Below, piece after piece: positions 9,692 to 15,640 of a stretch of 15,640 nucleotides of DNA. The DNA is from an uncultured Planctomycetaceae bacterium (GTDB taxonomy: Bacteria > Planctomycetota > Planctomycetia > Planctomycetales > Planctomycetaceae): assembly GCA_903921605.1 (NCBI GenBank), contig CAIXQV010000162.1, forward strand, positions 1 to 15,640. The letters are read 5' to 3'. The position numbers and the translations under genes were made by a program. The notes beneath the pieces are model-generated. The model was not told where the DNA came from and made no database searches. It saw nothing but the letters and a program-made list of their open reading frames with translations. Positions within the stretch are counted from its first letter, which is position 1; the number at the start of each line of letters is the position of its first letter.

Positions 9692-9898
9692 TTAAACCGC
9701 GCGTTCGGCCGACTCAAATCCACAAGTCTTATGCGCTCCATCACAGAACGGTCGCTTCGCGGATGCTCCGCAGCGGCACAGAGCAAACGTTTCTTTGCCA
9801 TTGAGATTGAACGTATTGCCGGCGGCATCGGTGATGGTCATCGTTCCGGTGACAAGAAACGGGCCATTATCCTTCACGAGCACTTTTACGTCTGACAT
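9692..9898 (-). CDS. CDGSH-type iron-sulfur protein
   Basis: A 68-residue single-domain protein. Its C-terminal half has the CDGSH ligand set: Cys41 and Cys43 (LCRCGAS), Cys52 and His56 (FCDGAHK), a three-Cys one-His site for a 2Fe-2S cluster. The KRPFCDG wording is the standard core. The N-terminal half (VLVKDNGPFLVTGTMTI) is the strand region typical of short bacterial CDGSH proteins. There is no signal peptide, so it is cytoplasmic. Family members are redox-active or cluster-carrying proteins with poorly defined partners; no specific role can be read here. An AGGAG seven bases before ATG 9898 fixes the start. It lies between two exported hydrolases on the same strand. Confidence 0.95.
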   Translation of the reverse strand: MSDVKVLVKDNGPFLVTGTMTITDAAGNTFNLNGKETFALCRCGASAKRPFCDGAHKTCGFESAERAV

Positions 9899-9905
9899 TT
9901 TGCAA

Positions 9906-9910
9906 CTCCT
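9906..9910 (-). promoter_or_regulatory. Ribosome binding site of the CDGSH gene
   Basis: Minus-strand AGGAG with a 7-base spacer to the ATG at 9898, the best Shine-Dalgarno match in the window. Confidence 0.8.
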
Positions 9911-9919
9911 GTTGAAAGG

Positions 9920-9941
9920 TTACGGCAGGACGATGCCGTAA
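9920..9941 (-). repeat. Perfect short hairpin upstream of the CDGSH gene
   Basis: TTACGGCA (9920-9927) and TGCCGTAA (9934-9941) form an 8-base-pair stem with a 6-base loop. It ends about ten bases before the CDGSH ribosome binding site and lies 112 bases past the stop of the upstream hydrolase. No T-run follows on the minus strand, so it is either a weak terminator of the upstream gene or a leader hairpin affecting translation of the CDGSH gene. Confidence 0.5.
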
Positions 9942-10053
9942 ACCCTGGTGATTCCAAACAGGCTGCAAGCTAACCAGTCCCTCGTCACGCCGCAATTGTC
10001 AGAGCAGACGGCTGCCAACAGACAGGCCCGGCACTGCAGATCCAGCGTTTTTC

Positions 10054-11289
10054 CTAGTTCGCAAAAAACAGATAATTGCGAAGGCTGCTGGCGAGGGAGT
10101 TGTGCGCGACATAATTCGGCCACGAATGATCATGGCCGATGATTGAAGACACATCCCAGTCGCGAACTCGAGAACCGTACGCTCCCAACTCTCGCCGATC
10201 CTTGGATGTGAATCCGGCGGCACCAAGGGCGCGGCTCGATCCGATTCTGCGCAGAGGATAAATCTGCAGCGCGGGATCTTTGGCGTTGCGAAGGTTGATC
10301 AGACACTCCACACAGCATAACGCTCGACCAAAACGCTCTTCAGGATTCAGCCAGTCATGATCAATCGCGGAGGCTGTACAGACAACTCGGATTCGACGTC
10401 CTGCACATCCAGGAGTGCAGTGCCGGTGGCCCTCAACAACTCCTCCACCAAGCAAGTGCAGGCCCGAAGAGATCACTCGCGTTCCATGGCTATGGCCGAC
10501 AAGACAAACAGGACATTCCGGGGGAAGACTTTGGATCAGGCTGGCCAGATAGAACCCGTTTCGACTGGCACGAGACCCCAGGATAGCGACATCAATGCTG
10601 GCAAAGGGTGACAGAGCACGATCACTTGGCCAGGAAAAATAAATCATCTGAAACGGACGTCCGCAGGCTCCCGTTTTCAGCCAGTTCCAGGTGTTGTGTG
10701 AATCCGGCAGCACAGATGGCGAATCCATAAAGCTGCCATGCACAACGATACAAATCGGAACGCCGGGAATCAGTGAGCTCGTGAGTTGTTCCATGCTGGA
10801 AGAATGGCCATCAGTGCATTCGTCGACTCGCTGAACCTGAGGACAGAAACGCAGCTGGTCGTCTTCAAACTCCTGAGGCGAATTCCAGGAACTCACGATC
10901 CAGTAACCGGGTGTCTGAGGAGCATAGGGTTCGACGCCACCCTCGATAGGCTGAGTTTCTGCAGGTTCTGCTAGCATCGATTCGGCGGCGGGCACTGGCG
11001 GAACAGGAGGAGCTTCGGCTTCGGGAGTTTCGATTGTTTCCTCGGAAAGGAACGCATCGAACGCCACAGCTGCTGAATGAGATCCTTCGGAGTCCGGAGT
11101 GTGCTCAACGGGGATCGATAATTGCGGCGGAACTTCCGGAAAGTCTGACTGCAGGTCTTCTCCGGACACCGCGCTGACCGGAAGCATCGCAACTGTGATC
11201 AGCACTATGGCAATGAAAGCAACGGCACGCAGAACTGCGCGTAGGCAGGTCGTCGGGATACGACAGGTTACGAAAGATTGTGAGCCCAT
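10054..11289 (-). CDS. Exported alpha/beta-hydrolase-fold protein of unknown substrate
   Basis: 411 residues. A long N-terminal signal or anchor (AVAFIAIVLITVAMLPVSA, about 22-40) is followed by an acidic, Pro-rich, probably disordered linker (about 45-125). The folded part, from about 128, has VPICIVVHGSFMD (oxyanion strand), IYFSWPSD, and a lipase-type nucleophile elbow CLVGHSHGTR (Ser267). Asp310 (SAIDHDW) and a late histidine (His388 or His396, GHDHSWPNYVAH) could complete a triad. The HG..., SWPS and GHSHG pattern resembles the DUF900/lipase-like alpha/beta-hydrolases; that is an inference from motifs. Cysteine is frequent (for example CTPGC near 291-295), consistent with an extracytoplasmic protein. 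The start at ATG 11289 is chosen because it gives a complete signal peptide; the ribosome site is weak. No clear partner gene. Confidence 0.8.
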   Translation of the reverse strand: MGSQSFVTCRIPTTCLRAVLRAVAFIAIVLITVAMLPVSAVSGEDLQSDFPEVPPQLSIPVEHTPDSEGSHSAAVAFDAFLSEETIETPEAEAPPVPPVPAAESMLAEPAETQPIEGGVEPYAPQTPGYWIVSSWNSPQEFEDDQLRFCPQVQRVDECTDGHSSSMEQLTSSLIPGVPICIVVHGSFMDSPSVLPDSHNTWNWLKTGACGRPFQMIYFSWPSDRALSPFASIDVAILGSRASRNGFYLASLIQSLPPECPVCLVGHSHGTRVISSGLHLLGGGVVEGHRHCTPGCAGRRIRVVCTASAIDHDWLNPEERFGRALCCVECLINLRNAKDPALQIYPLRRIGSSRALGAAGFTSKDRRELGAYGSRVRDWDVSSIIGHDHSWPNYVAHNSLASSLRNYLFFAN

Positions 11290-11477
11290 CTGATCTACCC
11301 GAAGAACAGGTGTGTTCAGCTCTTCCGTGAAAACCAGTCGACTCTATATCGCCCCGAGAACCGTTCCATGTTATCGGAAATTGATGGCACCCCATGTGCG
11401 CAGCGCAACGACGGGGTTCCTCTCTGTGTTTCGGAATCATGCAGGTTCGCCTGTGACGGTTTCCCGAGACTTCTCTG

Positions 11478-11507
11478 ATCCGCATCGCGTTGAGCGATTG
11501 CGGATCG
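11478..11507 (-). terminator. Strong hairpin just after dprA, possible terminator without a clear T-run
   Basis: GATCCGCATCGC (11478-11489) pairs with GCGATTGCGGATC (11495-11507): twelve pairs with one bulged base and a 5-base loop. On the minus strand it begins 11 bases after the dprA stop codon. The following bases (AGAGAAGTC) are not T-rich, so factor-independent termination is uncertain; RNA 3'-end protection or a partial terminator is equally possible. The rest of the roughly 230-base gap shows nothing else I can name. Confidence 0.5.
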
Positions 11508-11518
11508 ATAAAGCCGGA

Positions 11519-12652
11519 CTAATCGTGTCTGACGAACTGATTGCCTGGCAGTCGTCGTATCAGGCGACGCATTTCAAGGACCGTAAGCGTCGCCAGAACT
11601 CGCGAAGTCTCGATGGCTGCTTCGCGGAGAAGATCGTCGATGTAAATCGGTTGCGTGCTGATCAGATTGAGAACCTGTGACTCCAAAGGATTCAGGACCA
11701 GTTCTCGTGGGGAATGAATGGTCACCGCACTATTCGGTGATGTTGGCATGGGCAAAGGTCCCAATGCGCTGAGAACATCGTCGACGCCTCGTACAAGAGT
11801 GACGCCGTCACGGATCAGGTCATGGCAACCTTCACTGGCGATGCTGTCGACCTGTCCGGGCAGAGCAAAGACTTCTCTGCCCTGCTCCATGGCATGCCGA
11901 GCCGTGTAGAGGGCTCCGGAATTCCGAGTCGCTTCGATCACGATTACGCCCAGACACAGCCCGCTGATAATTCGATTTCGCTGTGGAAACAAACCGGGAA
12001 GTGGCCGTTGGTCAATCGGCATCTCACTCAGCAGTGCGCCTTGTTGGGCGATTTCTTCAGCGAGTTCCTTATGTTCCGGGGGATAGATGTCACGAACTCC
12101 GCTGGCCAGCACAGCCAGAGTCCGACCACCGGCCTGCAAAGCAGCTCGATGAGCGGCTGCGTCGATTCCTCGCGCCAGACCGCTGACGATCGTGAAGCCG
12201 GCTCGAGACAACCCGGCGGAAAGTCGCTCGGCGTGGCGACGCCCATAGGCCGTGCAACGACGCGAACCAACGATGGCGATGGCCAGCTCATCCTGCGGCA
12301 ATAACACGCCTTTTCGATAAAGAATGGACGGCGCATCGCAGATCTCGGGCAGTCGTCGAGGATACTCGGCGTGTGTTTGCGGAAGTACATCGATCGACAG
12401 TTGCTGGCACTGTTGCAGGATCTGTCGGGCCTGATCCATCAACGTCGGATCGATTAGTGAATTTGCGGTCTTCGCACCAATCCCGCGTACTCGCAGCAAT
12501 GCCTCCAATGGCTGAGCCAACACCTGCCGGGCCGATCCAAACTCCGCAAGAAGCGCCGACTGAAGCTTAGGACCGATGCCATCCGCCAACGTCAAAGCTA
12601 CTGTAGAAACGAGATCTTCGGCGAATTCTGGTGACGGATCTGGTCGCGACAT
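11519..12652 (-). CDS. dprA: DNA-processing protein DprA (Smf)
   Basis: DprA binds incoming single-stranded DNA during natural transformation and loads RecA. The 377-residue protein has the full family layout. An N-terminal helix-hairpin-helix region contains ADGIGPK (about 23-29) and VRGIGAKTA (about 55-63). The Rossmann-like core has IVGSR (127-131), SGLARGID (157-164), FPQRNRIISG (222-231) and SGALYTARHAMEQGR (245-259). A winged-helix-like C-terminal domain (about 320-377) follows. The core glycine and arginine motifs are intact. It lies 29 bases behind sixA on the same strand and is likely co-transcribed with it. ATG 12652 gives the expected N-terminus; the ribosome site is not strong. 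DprA is also kept in species with no known competence, so the gene alone does not prove transformability. Confidence 0.97.
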   Translation of the reverse strand: MSRPDPSPEFAEDLVSTVALTLADGIGPKLQSALLAEFGSARQVLAQPLEALLRVRGIGAKTANSLIDPTLMDQARQILQQCQQLSIDVLPQTHAEYPRRLPEICDAPSILYRKGVLLPQDELAIAIVGSRRCTAYGRRHAERLSAGLSRAGFTIVSGLARGIDAAAHRAALQAGGRTLAVLASGVRDIYPPEHKELAEEIAQQGALLSEMPIDQRPLPGLFPQRNRIISGLCLGVIVIEATRNSGALYTARHAMEQGREVFALPGQVDSIASEGCHDLIRDGVTLVRGVDDVLSALGPLPMPTSPNSAVTIHSPRELVLNPLESQVLNLISTQPIYIDDLLREAAIETSRVLATLTVLEMRRLIRRLPGNQFVRHD

Positions 12653-12681
12653 TTCTCGTCCGGCTTTCCTTCGTGGGGGCG

Positions 12682-13206
12682 TCAGGGTGCTTTACGTTGA
12701 CGTACGATGGCCCCGTCCTGAATCAGGCCGACAAGTTTTGGAAGAGGTTGTGTATGCAGCCGAACAGCGTTCCATTGCTGGTCGGCAGCGACCTCGAAAA
12801 TCGCCAGAGTTGCCGGAGGCACAAACAGACTTTCTTCCGCCCAATGGCACATCAGGCCACCGATTCCCGGATTATGTCCAACAACCAGAACGCTGGCTTC
12901 GTCGTCTTCGCACTCCTGCCCGATCGCTAAGGCAAACGTATCAGCGGTGGCGTTATAAAGATTGTCCCGAGGAATCAGCGGGGCCGACGAACCCACGCTG
13001 GCCGCCATAATCTCAGCCGTTTCTTTTGTTCTGGCAGAAGAAGAAGCGATGATTCTGTCAAACGTTACCCCCAAAGCCTGCAGATGAGCCGCAGCTTTGT
13101 GAGTCATCACGCGACCATCCCCAGTCAGACAGCGATCAAAATCTCGCATTCCTATCCGGGCATCTTCAGCGCGGGCGTGTCGCATCAGGATGACTGTTTT
13201 TGACAT
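12682..13206 (-). CDS. sixA: Phosphohistidine phosphatase SixA
   Basis: 174 residues of the histidine phosphatase (phosphoglycerate-mutase-like) superfamily in the short SixA form. The catalytic RHA motif is at the N-terminus (MRHARAED, His10), followed by DFDRCLTGDGR, IIASSSARTKETAE (Arg59) and the second catalytic His111 in VVGHNPGIGGL. SixA removes phosphate from phosphohistidine, classically on Hpt domains or phosphotransferase-system proteins. Which protein it acts on here is unknown; no Hpt protein is in the window. There is no signal peptide. ATG 13206 fits the family start, although no clear ribosome binding site precedes it. It is probably the first gene of a sixA-dprA transcript. 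Confidence 0.93.
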   Translation of the reverse strand: MSKTVILMRHARAEDARIGMRDFDRCLTGDGRVMTHKAAAHLQALGVTFDRIIASSSARTKETAEIMAASVGSSAPLIPRDNLYNATADTFALAIGQECEDDEASVLVVGHNPGIGGLMCHWAEESLFVPPATLAIFEVAADQQWNAVRLHTQPLPKLVGLIQDGAIVRQRKAP

Positions 13207-13510
13207 TTGTTAATGGCCTATCGTCGTTTGGGGGAACTTCGTCTGTTCGATTCTTTCAGGCCCTGGGCAAGCGAACGAAACTGAACATCGCTTGTTTGAG
13301 GTCTAGTTTCTCATCGCAACGTCTGACAGCGGCAATTGCTCTGCCTTACCAACCTTCTGCGAATCGAAATTGAATTCCCTCTGGAGGAAATTGTAAACTC
13401 CTGCAGGGTTGTCCTGTAGTCTCACCCTGGAATTCCTCCTGAATCGCCCGGGAAGTGCTGAACCTGAATCAGGCAAGACTGACAAACGCCAGGGGAGGAT
13501 GAAGTGTAAA
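13207..13510. other. Divergent intergenic region between sixA and the right-hand block
   Basis: About 300 bases separating the minus-strand sixA start from the plus-strand block. A weak sigma-70-like pair reads TTGAAT (13370-13375) and TAAACT (13394-13399) with an 18-base spacer on the plus strand, each element four of six to consensus. If the TTG at 13409 were the start of the following gene, this pair would sit too close to it, which mildly favours the start at 13511. Nothing else is clear. Confidence 0.35.
13492..13498 (+). promoter_or_regulatory. Ribosome binding site of the 515-residue gene
   Basis: GGGGAGG lies 12 bases before ATG 13511, a long but usable spacing. The in-frame ATG at 13499 abuts it directly and is too close; the TTG at 13409 has no good site. 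Confidence 0.55.
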
Positions 13511-15058
13511 ATGACTGATTCCTCAGAACAGGTGCTGAACCGACTGATGCAGGAATGGAATGCCGATTTGGCGTGGGAAATGCCAATTGACCATCGCGAA
13601 ACGATGGGGATCGACCCTACCGCACTTAGCAATCTGTCAGAGGTGAAACGGACAGGAACGCCTTTTTTGTATCGGGGTTTGCCCGGTAACGACAGAGAAC
13701 ATTCCCGCCGTTGGCTGGGAGACCGGCTATTCTGCTTTTTGAGCGGACCGCCGCAAAAGCGTCGAATCGCCCCGATTTCTTCCAGACTCAAGCAGCGACT
13801 GGATCTGGAACCCTGGTGGTTTGATCTTTTGAGGACTCTGATCCTTCGTTGTGACGCAGAGGAGGAATCGATCGTTGTTGTGGAGTCGACGGCACCCTTT
13901 TTCGCAGCGTCACGTGCAACTCGTTTATTGGGCCGTAAGTTGCTGCGTTTTGAACTGCCGGCCACTCAACTCTGTCGGTGCGAAGACGACATTCGATCAT
14001 GGTTGTCGTACTGTCTGGATTTGGTGAGAGCTTCTGGTAATCGTCCGCCGGACGAGACTGTCGATCGCGTAATCGTCTCACCGGAACTCAGCGCCGACCT
14101 GACGGGGATTGATGATCGCGAAACGGAATTCTCTGCGCTGCCGTTGGGTGACCGTCTCCTGTTTGCTGCTGCCGATCGTATTCAGGTCTTGTCGTGTCGC
14201 GCGAAAGGAACCATCGCGGAGTTACTGCACCTTCATCTGCTCGATCGCGAACGTGCGCAGACCCCTGTGCTGCTGGCGTGTGACGAACTTGGAATGTTCC
14301 CTGAACTTGCCACCGAACTTCCTGGTGGCTGGGTTCCGTGGATTCTGCAACCGGCGATGCTTCCGGAGGAGTCGAATGATACTGCGGAGGGTTCTTCAGA
14401 GCCCCGAACATCCGTTTCGAACCGTCAGAGTCCGGTAAGCACGACACCCGACAAAGATCCGGCACTCGTTCACAATCCTTTACAGAACCCAAATGATTGG
14501 CTTCTTCATTGGACTCGCGCGGCCGCTGGCCCCTGGCCGGGGGAGACGTCCGATGACTTTCTTGATGCGTTAATTCTGCGAACGGAGACGGCCGATCATT
14601 CGGCCGTCACGACACTGCTGAGGATTCTCTCGGAGGGCATCTTGCGAGCATCCACGGAGGGAATAAGGGGCTCGTTTCCTGTCGTGGCGTTTACCGGCGT
14701 TCCTCTTCACGAGTTTCGAAAACGTCGTATCTTCCGTAAGCACAGGCATCGTTTTGATTTCGAACCATGGGGCATCGCGATCCGAAAAAACAGTCTGATT
14801 AATCTTGGTGTCAGACCTGTGATTTACGGGGACGATAAAGTCTGGAGTTCTTTGGACAACGATAAGCGGCCATTTTTTCAGAAGGCCACTTCAGGTGGGG
14901 CCACAAACAATTCCGAAGAACTCGAATGGCGAGCGATTGGCGATGTTCACTTTCCGCAGTTTTCAGCATCCGAAGTCTGTGTGTTTGTGGAATCCTCAGA
15001 CGCGGCGCGGATCGTGTCTTTCCACAGTCCGTGGAAGGTGATCGTGGTCCCGGAATGA
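13511..15058 (+). CDS. Unknown two-part protein: SLOG-like Rossmann segment plus EWR-motif C-terminal domain
   Basis: 515 residues, function unknown. The middle part (about 120-260) alternates strands and helices: IVVVESTAPFFAASRATRLL, then LPLGDRLLFAAADRIQVLS, CRAKGTIAELLHLHL and TPVLLACDE. The order R-x-x-x-AD-strand, GT-helix, PV-strand resembles the nucleotide-binding SLOG/DprA-type fold. A Ser/Pro-rich linker follows (about 284-318). The C-terminal part has HWTRAAAGPWPGE (333-345), ILSEGILRAS, VVAFTGVPL, a very basic stretch (RKRRIFRKHRHR, 403-414), FEPWGIAIRK, GVRPVIYGDD and EELEWRAIGDV (469-479). The FT-x-x-PL, WGI, PVIY and EWR series recalls DUF2971/AbiGi-like proteins. Both assignments are remote and unsearched. 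There is no signal peptide or membrane segment. It opens a plus-strand block, and its stop overlaps the next start (ATGA). A TTG start at 13409 would add 34 residues. Confidence 0.8.
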   Translation: MTDSSEQVLNRLMQEWNADLAWEMPIDHRETMGIDPTALSNLSEVKRTGTPFLYRGLPGNDREHSRRWLGDRLFCFLSGPPQKRRIAPISSRLKQRLDLEPWWFDLLRTLILRCDAEEESIVVVESTAPFFAASRATRLLGRKLLRFELPATQLCRCEDDIRSWLSYCLDLVRASGNRPPDETVDRVIVSPELSADLTGIDDRETEFSALPLGDRLLFAAADRIQVLSCRAKGTIAELLHLHLLDRERAQTPVLLACDELGMFPELATELPGGWVPWILQPAMLPEESNDTAEGSSEPRTSVSNRQSPVSTTPDKDPALVHNPLQNPNDWLLHWTRAAAGPWPGETSDDFLDALILRTETADHSAVTTLLRILSEGILRASTEGIRGSFPVVAFTGVPLHEFRKRRIFRKHRHRFDFEPWGIAIRKNSLINLGVRPVIYGDDKVWSSLDNDKRPFFQKATSGGATNNSEELEWRAIGDVHFPQFSASEVCVFVESSDAARIVSFHSPWKVIVVPE

Positions 15059-15237
15059 ACCTTATCGAGCACTGCGGCTGGGCGGTGAATGCCGAATACA
15101 ACCGCCTCGCAGAAATTGACAGGTGTTCCAGGGATTCTCCTGTTTTCAGCTGCCGGCTGAACCTTCCGAGTGATTGGTTGCATTCTGGCAACATCGCAAT
15201 TGCGTCGAAACCAGAATGGGATATTGAGTCGAGATGA
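15055..15237 (+). CDS. Small hypothetical protein, ATGA-coupled to the preceding gene
   Basis: A 60-residue frame whose ATG overlaps the stop of the 515-residue gene (ATGA at 15055-15058). Three cysteines are present and the sequence is polar (starts MNLIEHCGWAVNAEYN, ends EWDIESR), with no membrane segment. I recognise no family. Third codon positions are about 60% G or C, compatible with coding. No independent ribosome binding site is visible, so translation would depend on coupling. The frame is also open upstream to 14926 inside the larger gene, so this start is chosen only from the overlap. Confidence 0.45.
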   Translation: MNLIEHCGWAVNAEYNRLAEIDRCSRDSPVFSCRLNLPSDWLHSGNIAIASKPEWDIESR

Positions 15238-15311
15238 AAGTGTGTCAGGATTGCGTGCATCTCCTTTCACCTCCCCCAACGCCTAACGGATCGCCGAGCC
15301 TGGCAAAATGA
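15234..15311 (+). CDS. Possible 25-residue CxxC peptide, ATGA-coupled on both sides
   Basis: A 25-codon frame that starts inside the stop of the previous frame (ATGA at 15234-15237) and ends inside the start of the next (ATGA at 15308-15311). It begins MKVCQDCVHLL and contains a single CxxC pair and a Pro-rich middle. It is too short to judge by composition. It may be a real micropeptide, a coupling leader for the next gene, or chance. Confidence 0.25.
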   Translation: MKVCQDCVHLLSPPPTPNGSPSLAK

Positions 15312-15640
15312 CCACCGACTCAAGACCTCCGCAAGACTGCGAAATCACCTACACCGCGATGAGAGCAGCCTTCGTCAGCACACTCGACAGTTTGCTGAGA
15401 TATGCTCTGGACCCTGACACGGCCTCGGAGAATTCGTCTGGCTTTATGTCGTGCTTCCCTATGCTGAATGGCATGGCCCCTCAAATCCAGATGGAATGTC
15501 TGCTGAGAACCTGGCAGAGGCTGGCGGCTTCCACGGATGCCCCGGTCTTGTTGGACGAACTCGTCGTTTACGCGGCCCTTGAATCTCTGGCCGGCGTAAC
15601 CTCCGAAAAGCAGAGCGCCTCACTCCGAGTTGTCCTGAAC
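15308..15640 (+). CDS. Hypothetical protein, 3' end beyond the window
   Basis: 111 codons from an ATG that overlaps the preceding stop, open to the last base. After a short polar N-terminus the sequence is mostly helical and Leu-rich (AFVSTLDSLLRYALD, QIQMECLLRTWQRLAA, LLDELVVYAALESLAG). Third positions are strongly biased to C and G as in the neighbouring genes, which supports real coding. No motif, signal peptide or known family is recognised. It is in the same strand and apparent transcript as the 515-residue gene, so a joint role is likely but undefined. Confidence 0.65.
   Translation, partial: MTTDSRPPQDCEITYTAMRAAFVSTLDSLLRYALDPDTASENSSGFMSCFPMLNGMAPQIQMECLLRTWQRLAASTDAPVLLDELVVYAALESLAGVTSEKQSASLRVVLN

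Noticed and set aside
9686..9700. Palindrome GCGGTTT-T-AAACCGC across the CDGSH stop codon
   Set aside because: With a one-base loop it cannot form a normal RNA hairpin, and it is partly coding; probably chance.
11105..11485. Minus-strand frame of 126 codons over the hydrolase start and the gap behind dprA
   Set aside because: It runs out of frame into the signal-peptide region of the hydrolase and reads as Arg/Ser/His-rich noise.
13303..13965. Minus-strand open frame of 220 codons opposite the start of the 515-residue gene
   Set aside because: Its Arg/Ser-rich, low-complexity translation is typical of antisense reading, and the plus-strand frame is longer, has a ribosome site and leads into the coupled block.
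1..15640. CRISPR arrays, tRNA/rRNA genes, insertion sequences or att sites
   Set aside because: No regularly spaced repeats, transposase or integrase motifs, terminal inverted repeats or cloverleaf-like segments were seen on reading both strands by eye.

Overview
The window looks like chromosomal DNA of a planctomycete. The evidence is a bacterial formaldehyde-activating enzyme (Fae) of the tetrahydromethanopterin C1 pathway, a very large soluble multi-PAS hybrid histidine kinase, two predicted exported serine hydrolases, moderate GC content and several likely TTG starts. The phylum assignment is an inference from gene content; no rRNA or tRNA gene is present to fix it.

Layout, left to right: the 3' part of a D-hexose-6-phosphate mutarotase (+, cut by the window edge); a hybrid sensor kinase with seven PAS-type domains, one GAF domain and a fused receiver (-); fae (-) with a strong intrinsic terminator; divergently, an ATP-grasp carboligase-like gene (+) whose 3' end overlaps the convergent end of an exported alpha/beta-hydrolase (-); a small CDGSH iron-sulfur protein (-); a second exported alpha/beta-hydrolase-like protein (-); and dprA preceded by sixA (both -, probably one transcript). 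From about 13.5 kb to the right edge there is a tightly packed + strand block. It holds a 515-residue protein of unknown function followed by three frames, each linked to the previous one by an ATGA stop/start overlap. The last of these runs off the window.

Functionally, fae and the divergent ATP-grasp gene probably belong together in tetrahydromethanopterin/methanofuran-linked C1 metabolism: Fae condenses formaldehyde with the cofactor, and the ATP-grasp enzyme is a candidate cofactor-biosynthesis ligase. sixA and dprA are recognisable single-domain housekeeping or accessory genes. The hydrolase/CDGSH stretch shows no obvious common pathway.

The least explained part is the right-hand block. 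Its first protein appears to combine a Rossmann-like segment resembling the SLOG/DprA nucleotide-binding superfamily with a C-terminal segment carrying an EWR motif, reminiscent of DUF2971/AbiGi-type proteins. The chain of coupled small frames behind it is the best candidate here for an undescribed system, but this rests on motif-level reading and has not been tested by search.
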